Shown: positions 6,010-10,181 of the stretch, one piece after another
How positions within the stretch are numbered: the stretch's first letter is position 1
How the letters are laid out: every line of letters begins with the position of its first letter
Assembly: GCA_009780625.1 (NCBI GenBank)
Contig: WQZR01000032.1
Span: forward strand, 1 to 10,181
Direction: 5' to 3'
Length of the DNA: 10,181 nucleotides
Source: Bacillota bacterium
Lineage (GTDB): Bacteria; Bacillota; Clostridia; Christensenellales; UBA1242
Made by a program: the position numbers and the translations under genes
Notes under the pieces: model-generated
The model's database searches: none
What the model was told of the DNA's origin: nothing
The model's input: the letters and a program-made list of their open reading frames with translations, nothing else

Positions 6010-6018
6010 TGATATAAT
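6010..6018 (+). promoter_or_regulatory. Extended -10 promoter of thrS
   Basis: TGATATAAT is a consensus -10 with the upstream TG. A -35 at normal spacing is not evident. The leader would be about 20 bases, with AAAGGA (6032-6037) 8 bases before the ATG at 6046. A leader this short leaves no room for a T-box. Confidence 0.6.
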
Positions 6019-6045
6019 AAAAAATAAGAGTAAAGGAAAAATATA

Positions 6046-7866
6046 ATGGAATATAAAGATATAGAAATCAAAAGGCACAGCCTTGCACACGTGATGGCAG
6101 CGGCTGTAAAGAAATTATACCCAGGTGTTAAGTTTGGGTTCGGACCTGCAATTGATGGTGGGTTCTACTACGACTTCGATTTTGGAAAAGAAGTTGTTGA
6201 AATGAAAGATTTGGAAAAAATTGAAAACGAGATGCGCGTGATTATAAACAAAGATGCATCGTTTTTGAGTCTACGTGTTGATGGTGGAACTAACGAAATT
6301 ATGAAAAAAGAGTTTAAAGGCGAGACTTATAAACTTGAAGTTATCAATGATATTATCGCTAGAAAGGAAAAAGTTACGGCATATGCTTTGGCTGACTTGA
6401 AAGGTGATGAATCGTTGTTTGATGATGTTTGCGTAGGACCACATGTTGGAAGCACAAAAGAACTTAAGGGCATGGGCTTTAAACTTCATGCAATAAACGG
6501 TGCTTATTGGAAGGGCGATGAAAAACGCCCAATGCTGACAAGAATTTATGGCTATGCATTCAACACAAAAGAAGAGTTGAAAGCTCATATAGAAAAAGTT
6601 GAAGAAGCAAAAAAACGCGACCACAACAAAATTGGAAGAGAGCAAGGATATTTTACAACAAATGAACATATCGGCAGAGGTTTGCCTGTTCTTATGCCAA
6701 AGGGTGCAAAGGTTGTTCAAATTCTAAAACGTTTTGTGGAAGATGAAGAAGAAAGAAGAGGTTATGTTCTAACTCAGTCTCCGCTTTTTGGAAAGTCTGA
6801 TATATACGAAATTTCTGGACACTGGCAAAAATATAAAGAAGACATGTTTATTGTCGACTGTGGGAATGAAAAGAAATACGCTCTAAGACCAATGACTTGC
6901 CCATTCCAATATCCAGTGTTTTTGGCAAAAGCGCATAGTTATAGAGATTTGCCACTGAGAATGAACGAGTCTGCAATCCTTTTTAGAAAAGAAGCAGCAG
7001 GTGAACTTCATGGTCTGACAAGAATGTGGCAGTTTACTTTAAGCGAAGGGCACATCATTTGTGCAGACGACCAAGCAGACCACGAGTTTAAAGAAGCGGT
7101 GAAACTGACTCAGTTTATGTTTAAGACACTTGGTCTTGAAGACGATGTGTATTTCAGGTTGTCTAAACGCGACCCAGAAAACATGAAAAAATATATTGGA
7201 ACAGATGAAGAGTGGAAAAAGAACCAAGCACGTCTTAGAAGAATTCTAAACGAAATTGGACTTCCACACTATGAAGCAGAAGGCGAAGCGGCATTCTATG
7301 GTCCAAAACTTGATATTCAGACAAAGAACGTGTTTGGAAAAGAAGACACAATCATCACAGTTCAACTAGACACAGTATCTGGTGCAAAGTTTGGCATGGA
7401 GTTTACAAACAAAGAAGGGAAGAAAGAAGTTCCTGTGATTATTCACAGAACAAGTTTAGGGTGCTATGAAAGAACTCTTGCTAGTCTTATTGAAAAATAT
7501 GCTGGAGATTTGCCATTCTGGATGATGCACAAGCAAGTTGGAATTGCGGTGGCGGTTTCAACAGACGAAACTTCAAACAAGAAAGTTATTAAATTTGCAG
7601 AAAAACTTGCAACAGATTTAAGAGAAGTTGGAATAAGGGTGGACATTGATTCAACAAGTGAAAGACTTGGTGGAAAGATTCAATTCTATCGTCAGGAAAG
7701 AATTCCATACACTGTGATTGTTGGCGAGAAGGAAATGGAGTCTAAAACTGTCAATTTGAAGATTAGAGGTGGGGCTCAAATTGAGGCTGTTTCAATTGCT
7801 AAGTTTAAAAAAGTTATGATAGAATTAAACAAAGAAAAGAGAAACGAACTAGAAACCAAATTCTAA
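6046..7866 (+). CDS. thrS: Threonyl-tRNA synthetase without TGS domain
   Basis: Charges tRNA-Thr. The 606-residue product opens directly with the editing domain: HSLAH (11-15) and CVGPH (129-133) supply the His/Cys set used to hydrolyse Ser-tRNA-Thr. Typical bacterial enzymes are about 640 residues and begin with a roughly 60-residue TGS domain, which is absent. The class II catalytic core follows. Zinc ligands are Cys285 (RPMTCP), His336 (SEGHIIC) and His467 (IIHRTS). Motif 2 is around FRKEAAGELHGLTRMWQF (313-330), and motif 3 is GCYERTLASLIE (472-483). The C-terminal anticodon-binding domain has RVDIDSTSERLGGKI and IPYTVIVGEKE. The zinc-ligand segments are divergent from the common PMNCPGH and DDAHIFC forms. 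The AAAGGA ribosome binding site fixes the start; the upstream sequence has no frame that could add a TGS domain. It probably forms an operon with the next gene, 21 bases on. Confidence 0.93.
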   Translation: MEYKDIEIKRHSLAHVMAAAVKKLYPGVKFGFGPAIDGGFYYDFDFGKEVVEMKDLEKIENEMRVIINKDASFLSLRVDGGTNEIMKKEFKGETYKLEVINDIIARKEKVTAYALADLKGDESLFDDVCVGPHVGSTKELKGMGFKLHAINGAYWKGDEKRPMLTRIYGYAFNTKEELKAHIEKVEEAKKRDHNKIGREQGYFTTNEHIGRGLPVLMPKGAKVVQILKRFVEDEEERRGYVLTQSPLFGKSDIYEISGHWQKYKEDMFIVDCGNEKKYALRPMTCPFQYPVFLAKAHSYRDLPLRMNESAILFRKEAAGELHGLTRMWQFTLSEGHIICADDQADHEFKEAVKLTQFMFKTLGLEDDVYFRLSKRDPENMKKYIGTDEEWKKNQARLRRILNEIGLPHYEAEGEAAFYGPKLDIQTKNVFGKEDTIITVQLDTVSGAKFGMEFTNKEGKKEVPVIIHRTSLGCYERTLASLIEKYAGDLPFWMMHKQVGIAVAVSTDETSNKKVIKFAEKLATDLREVGIRVDIDSTSERLGGKIQFYRQERIPYTVIVGEKEMESKTVNLKIRGGAQIEAVSIAKFKKVMIELNKEKRNELETKF

Positions 7867-7887
7867 GTTTATATTAAAGGAAAAAAA

Positions 7888-8655
7888 ATGGGCTTAGCGA
7901 TTAGCGTAAATTGTCCGCTGTGTGGGCATAACATAACAAGCAGCAGTGCACGTGGGGCAGACGGTCGTTTTTTATGCCCTGAATGCAACAACACATTCAG
8001 TCTTCTTGAAGCAAGAGATGCAGCACGTGGGGCGGCAAGAAGAAAGGAAGCAGAAGCAAGCAAACCTCAAATTCCACATGGTTGGGAAAACTATACAGGT
8101 GGAAACGATATGGCAGCCACTGCACTTTTAAGAGAAGCATATTTGTTTTTAGACAAAGGCGACCAGAAATCTGCACTCGTGTGTTTCAACGAGATGATTG
8201 AAAAGAACAAGAACAATGCAGCGGCATGGCTTGGGAAAGCACAGATTAGCATTATGCAACAAAACGTTGTAAGCATATATAACGCAGATGTAAACTTGAT
8301 GCTGATTAATGGTGATGTTTCAGACGGAAAAATTAAAAAATATCTAAGAAGCATAAGGCTTACACCAGTTCAAAGATATGTTGTGTTTAGACTTATTAAA
8401 GACAAGAAACTATATATGCGTGTAAACACAGGCTATGCAACGCACGCGATGGATTTGGCTCAAAGCAAAGAAGAAAAGTCGCAAGCAATGGGTGTGTTGA
8501 TTTCTCTTCAAAACAGATTCAATGCAGAAGTTGTTGGTCTGGAAAAGAAGTTCAACACAAGAAAGAAACTAATCACTACAGGAGTTGTTTTTGCAACAAT
8601 TGGAGCAATTGGTGGGGTAAGTTATTGGCTGAGCACTTTAGGAATATTTGGTTAA
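7888..8655 (+). CDS. Zinc-ribbon, TPR-like protein with C-terminal membrane helix
   Basis: A 255-residue protein I cannot name. Residues 9-12 (CPLC) and 30-33 (CPEC) form a four-cysteine zinc ribbon. An Ala/Arg/Lys/Glu-rich linker follows (about 41-60). Residues 77-122 resemble a tetratricopeptide-type helix pair (LLREAYLFLDKGDQKSALVCF, then NAAAWLGKAQI). The middle is helical and charged, and a hydrophobic helix (about 228-249) close to the C-terminus suggests a tail-anchored protein with most of its mass in the cytoplasm. AAAGG at 7876-7880 is 7 bases from the ATG. It lies 21 bases behind thrS without a terminator, so co-transcription is likely, and it ends at a strong terminator. Zinc-ribbon plus membrane-anchor proteins are common in Firmicutes, but a specific role is not evident. 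Confidence 0.8.
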   Translation: MGLAISVNCPLCGHNITSSSARGADGRFLCPECNNTFSLLEARDAARGAARRKEAEASKPQIPHGWENYTGGNDMAATALLREAYLFLDKGDQKSALVCFNEMIEKNKNNAAAWLGKAQISIMQQNVVSIYNADVNLMLINGDVSDGKIKKYLRSIRLTPVQRYVVFRLIKDKKLYMRVNTGYATHAMDLAQSKEEKSQAMGVLISLQNRFNAEVVGLEKKFNTRKKLITTGVVFATIGAIGGVSYWLSTLGIFG

Positions 8656-8660
8656 AAGAA

Positions 8661-8686
8661 AAACCTCCCATCGGGAGGTTTTTTTT
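8661..8686. terminator. Bidirectional terminator between the thrS operon and SRP RNA
   Basis: AACCTCCC (8662-8669) pairs perfectly with GGGAGGTT (8673-8680) around a 3-base loop. The plus strand has T to 8686 after the stem. The minus strand, read leftward, has TTTCTTTT after the same stem. It can thus end the thrS operon on one strand and the convergent SRP RNA on the other. Confidence 0.88.
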
Positions 8687-8689
8687 GTG

Positions 8690-8960
8690 TGGTACTGCAC
8701 ATCTAGGTTGGGTGGCAACTCAAAATGTAGTAATGCACCTGACGGCTCATATAAAGCCACCTTATGGCACATCCGGTATTTCGCTTAGTGCTGCTATGTT
8801 CCCATCCTGACACGATTCACAAATCCAAATTGCATAAGACCTTATAATCAACACCGCCAAGCGCCACTTGCATTTCTAATTGCCCTCGCGCCTAGCCTTC
8901 TGCTCCCCATAGGGCCGGTTTGGGATATAGGGAACGGCCAACTCCCCGCATAGTGCAGTA
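8690..8960 (-). ncRNA. ffs: Signal recognition particle RNA, long Alu-containing type
   Basis: On the minus strand this stretch reads as an SRP RNA of about 270 nt. The closing helix pairs TACTGCAC (8960-8953) with GTGCAGTA (8700-8693). Near the 5' end, GCGGGGAG and the following CCGGCCCTATGG segment match the Alu domain of the Bacillus subtilis scRNA. The S-domain helix 8 is intact: GTCAGG (8811-8806), a three-pair stem ATG/CAT (8805-8803 and 8798-8796) with a GGAA tetraloop, then AGCAGCAC, giving the asymmetric internal loop bound by the Ffh M domain. The flanking GGTGTTGA upstream and CTAAG downstream also agree. It has its own promoter and a shared terminator. This RNA pairs with Ffh to target nascent membrane proteins to FtsY. 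The long form points to Firmicutes. The ends are estimated to within a few bases. Confidence 0.93.
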
Positions 8961-8964
8961 TTGT

Positions 8965-8993
8965 ATTTTAACACGCATATTTGTTTAATGCAA
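8965..8993 (-). promoter_or_regulatory. Promoter of the SRP RNA gene
   Basis: Reading the minus strand: TTGCAT (8993-8988), a 17-base spacer and TAAAAT (8970-8965), with TG just upstream of the -10 element. The predicted start lies near 8958-8960, at the closing helix of the RNA. Confidence 0.7.
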
Positions 8994-9000
8994 TGATTTA

Positions 9001-9041
9001 TGTGTCATTTCGACCGAAGCGGAGAAATCTAGCGTAGCGTA
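9001..9041. repeat. Probable dispersed intergenic repeat
   Basis: The stretch TGTCATTTCGACCGAAGCGG followed by AGAAATCT has the look of a short dispersed intergenic repeat; sequences of the form GTCATTTCGA...GAGAAATCT recur between genes in many bacterial genomes. Here ATTTC and GAAAT can pair as arms of a small hairpin. Only one copy is in the window, so the repeat status rests on recalled resemblance. It lies between the divergent SRP RNA and pseudouridine synthase promoters. Confidence 0.4.
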
Positions 9042-9054
9042 AATTAAAAGAATA

Positions 9055-9063
9055 TGCTAGAAT
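9055..9063 (+). promoter_or_regulatory. Extended -10 promoter of the pseudouridine synthase gene
   Basis: TGCTAGAAT is an extended -10 element ending 7 bases before the ATG at 9071. No Shine-Dalgarno sequence lies between them, so the mRNA is predicted to be leaderless. The -35 region is not recognisable. Confidence 0.55.
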
Positions 9064-9070
9064 AAAGAAT

Positions 9071-9772
9071 ATGGAAAAGCAAGAATTGCAAGTTGTATAC
9101 GAAGACAATCATATTATGGTCATCATAAAACCGCAAGGTGTTTTAAGTCAAGGCGACCAAACGGGCGACGCTTCTGTTGTTGACATAGCTAAAGACTATC
9201 TAAAAGCTAAATACGAAAAACCAGGAAATGTGTATCTTGGCATGGTTCATAGGCTAGATAGGCAAACTGGCGGGCTTATGGTGCTTGGAAAAACTTCAAA
9301 GGCGACTGAGAGATTGACTGAACAAATGCAAAATGATGTTATTGAAAAGAAATATTTGACTGTGACGGTGGGGGAACTTAAAGAGCCAAACGCAACGCTT
9401 ACGCACTATCTTGTGAAAGATGAAGCAAAGAATGAGGTTAAGGTTTATAACTATAATATTTTTGGAAGCAAGGTTGCGACTTTGAATTATAATGTTTTGC
9501 AATCCGCAGGGAAAGAGAATTTGGTTTTGGTTAAATTGATTACTGGCAGAAGTCATCAAATTCGTGTTCAGCTTAAAGAAGCAGGCACGCCAATTTGGGG
9601 CGATGTGAAATACGGGAAGAGAGAAAAAGAAGAAATGGCACTTTGGGCATATAAACTGAGTTTCATTCACCCAGTGTCTAAAGAAGAAATGATGTTTGTG
9701 AGTTACCCAGATATTGAAGCAACACCTTGGAACAAGTTTGAGATTAAAACAAAAAATATAGAGTATCTGTAG
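9071..9772 (+). CDS. RluA-family pseudouridine synthase
   Basis: Isomerises specific uridines to pseudouridine in rRNA or tRNA. The 233-residue protein has the RluA-family start VVYEDNHIMVIIKPQGV (8-24) and the signature HRLDRQTGGLMV (60-71) with the catalytic Asp63. It also has KKYLTVTVG (93-101) and TGRSHQIRVQL (158-168), where the conserved arginine helps position the base. There is no N-terminal S4 domain, so it is a short RluA/TruC-like form rather than an RluD/RluC type; the exact target uridine cannot be told. The start codon lacks a ribosome binding site, and the promoter position supports leaderless expression. The stop is one base before the ATG of the next gene, so the two are probably co-transcribed and translationally coupled. 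Confidence 0.9.
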   Translation: MEKQELQVVYEDNHIMVIIKPQGVLSQGDQTGDASVVDIAKDYLKAKYEKPGNVYLGMVHRLDRQTGGLMVLGKTSKATERLTEQMQNDVIEKKYLTVTVGELKEPNATLTHYLVKDEAKNEVKVYNYNIFGSKVATLNYNVLQSAGKENLVLVKLITGRSHQIRVQLKEAGTPIWGDVKYGKREKEEMALWAYKLSFIHPVSKEEMMFVSYPDIEATPWNKFEIKTKNIEYL

Positions 9773-9773
9773 T

Positions 9774-10181
9774 ATGTTTAAAAAAGAATTGAAACAGTTT
9801 AGAGAATTTAGAAAGACTTTTAAATTCAACGAAATCAAAACCACCGAAAAGAACGGTGCACACTTTTTTGGTGCTGAGATGGTGCAAACAAAAGAAGGTG
9901 AGTTGGTTTCGAGCGGCAAGGGTTTTATAAACGTTGGCTATAAAGCAAAAGGGCTTAGCCGAACGCTTTCGAATTTATACCCATATGAGTTTAGATTTAA
10001 AGGCAAAAACTGTGCAAGCATCGAGGCGGTGTTTCAAGGAATAAAATTCCCAAATAGAAAAGAACAGAACCTTATCTTGAAAATGAGCGGAATGGACTGC
10101 TATTATTCAAAGTTTAATTCAGACTATGACTGGAGAGAAACGGGAATTGTTTTCTGGCAGGGAAAACCAATAGACAGACAT
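9774..10181 (+). CDS. NADAR/YbiA-like protein (partial, cut by window end)
   Basis: The first 136 codons of a gene that runs past the window. From about residue 59, the translation reads LSRTLSNLYPYEFRFKGKN, then SIEAVFQGIKFPNR and later DYDWRETGIVFW. This resembles the NADAR fold typified by YbiA, where LSNFxPxxF is followed by a xxEHxxQxxKF helix. The glutamate, glutamine and lysine of that helix are kept, but the histidine is alanine. YbiA-type enzymes hydrolyse N-glycosidic bonds of riboflavin-pathway intermediates or act on ADP-ribose-related compounds. About 58 N-terminal residues come before the match, starting with a basic stretch. The ATG is one base after the pseudouridine synthase stop and has no clear ribosome binding site, which suggests coupling. 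The assignment rests on a short motif set. Confidence 0.55.
   Translation, partial: MFKKELKQFREFRKTFKFNEIKTTEKNGAHFFGAEMVQTKEGELVSSGKGFINVGYKAKGLSRTLSNLYPYEFRFKGKNCASIEAVFQGIKFPNRKEQNLILKMSGMDCYYSKFNSDYDWRETGIVFWQGKPIDRH

Noticed and set aside
5856..6045. T-box riboswitch before thrS
   Set aside because: No TGGNACCGCG-like core, no specifier-loop helix, no following terminator, and the promoter is only about 35 bases before the start codon.
8625..8810. A 61-codon plus-strand open frame over the thrS-operon terminator and SRP RNA
   Set aside because: It runs through the end of a real gene, a terminator hairpin and the conserved SRP RNA; it has no ribosome binding site and low-complexity, unlikely protein content.
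9296..9919. 207-codon minus-strand open frame opposite the pseudouridine synthase and NADAR-like genes
   Set aside because: Cys/Phe/Asn-rich shadow; the plus strand carries the RluA signature motifs across the same bases.
1..10181. TGA recoded to tryptophan or glycine
   Set aside because: The long genes contain no in-frame TGA and use TGG for tryptophan; absence of TGA stops alone is too weak.
1..10181. CRISPR array, insertion sequence, prophage or tRNA gene
   Set aside because: No regularly spaced repeats, transposase or phage motifs, or cloverleaf-forming sequence were seen.

Overview
The window looks like a stretch of chromosome from a low-GC, Gram-positive-type bacterium, most likely an uncultured Clostridia/Firmicutes lineage. 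The main evidence is a long, Alu-domain-containing ('Bacillus-type') signal recognition particle RNA on the minus strand, together with AT-rich coding sequence, AAGGAG-type ribosome binding sites and ordinary U-tract terminators. All complete genes read through with the standard code. Stops are TAA or TAG only; no TGA stop is seen.

Layout. Bases 1-198 are the 3' end of a tcdA-like (ThiF/E1 family) tRNA-modification gene. A small hairpin carrying the next ribosome binding site leads into glmM (255-1541). On the minus strand, overlapping the end of glmM, lies an unrecognised two-helix membrane protein gene (1507-2166). It is divergent from ung (2234-2911), uracil-DNA glycosylase. Next come a stand-alone GlmU-type acetyltransferase (2937-3452) and a single-pass membrane protein with a DUF2726-like domain (3492-4058). 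A 545-residue member of the IlvD/Edd dehydratase family (4164-5801) follows; it has lost every cysteine expected to hold the iron-sulfur cluster. A 244-base intergenic region with a terminator and a promoter precedes thrS (6046-7866), whose product lacks the usual TGS domain. Behind thrS, 21 bases away, is a zinc-ribbon/TPR-like/C-terminal-helix protein gene (7888-8655). A bidirectional terminator separates this operon from the convergent SRP RNA gene (about 8960-8690, minus strand). An RluA-type pseudouridine synthase (9071-9772) and a NADAR/YbiA-like gene (from 9774, cut by the window end) close the window.

How the parts relate. Most are core housekeeping functions: tRNA modification, tRNA charging, rRNA or tRNA pseudouridylation, protein targeting, DNA repair and UDP-GlcNAc synthesis. 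GlmM and the GlmU-type acetyltransferase would catalyse consecutive steps (GlcN-6-P to GlcN-1-P to GlcNAc-1-P), but they are not in one uninterrupted operon.

Two things deserve most attention. One is the cluster-less IlvD/Edd paralogue, apparently a repurposed or inactive dehydratase. The other is a recurring promoter layout in which a TGnTAAAAT-like -10 element ends 6-7 bases before a start codon that has no Shine-Dalgarno sequence, which predicts leaderless mRNAs for at least four genes. I saw no CRISPR array, insertion sequence, prophage gene or tRNA gene.
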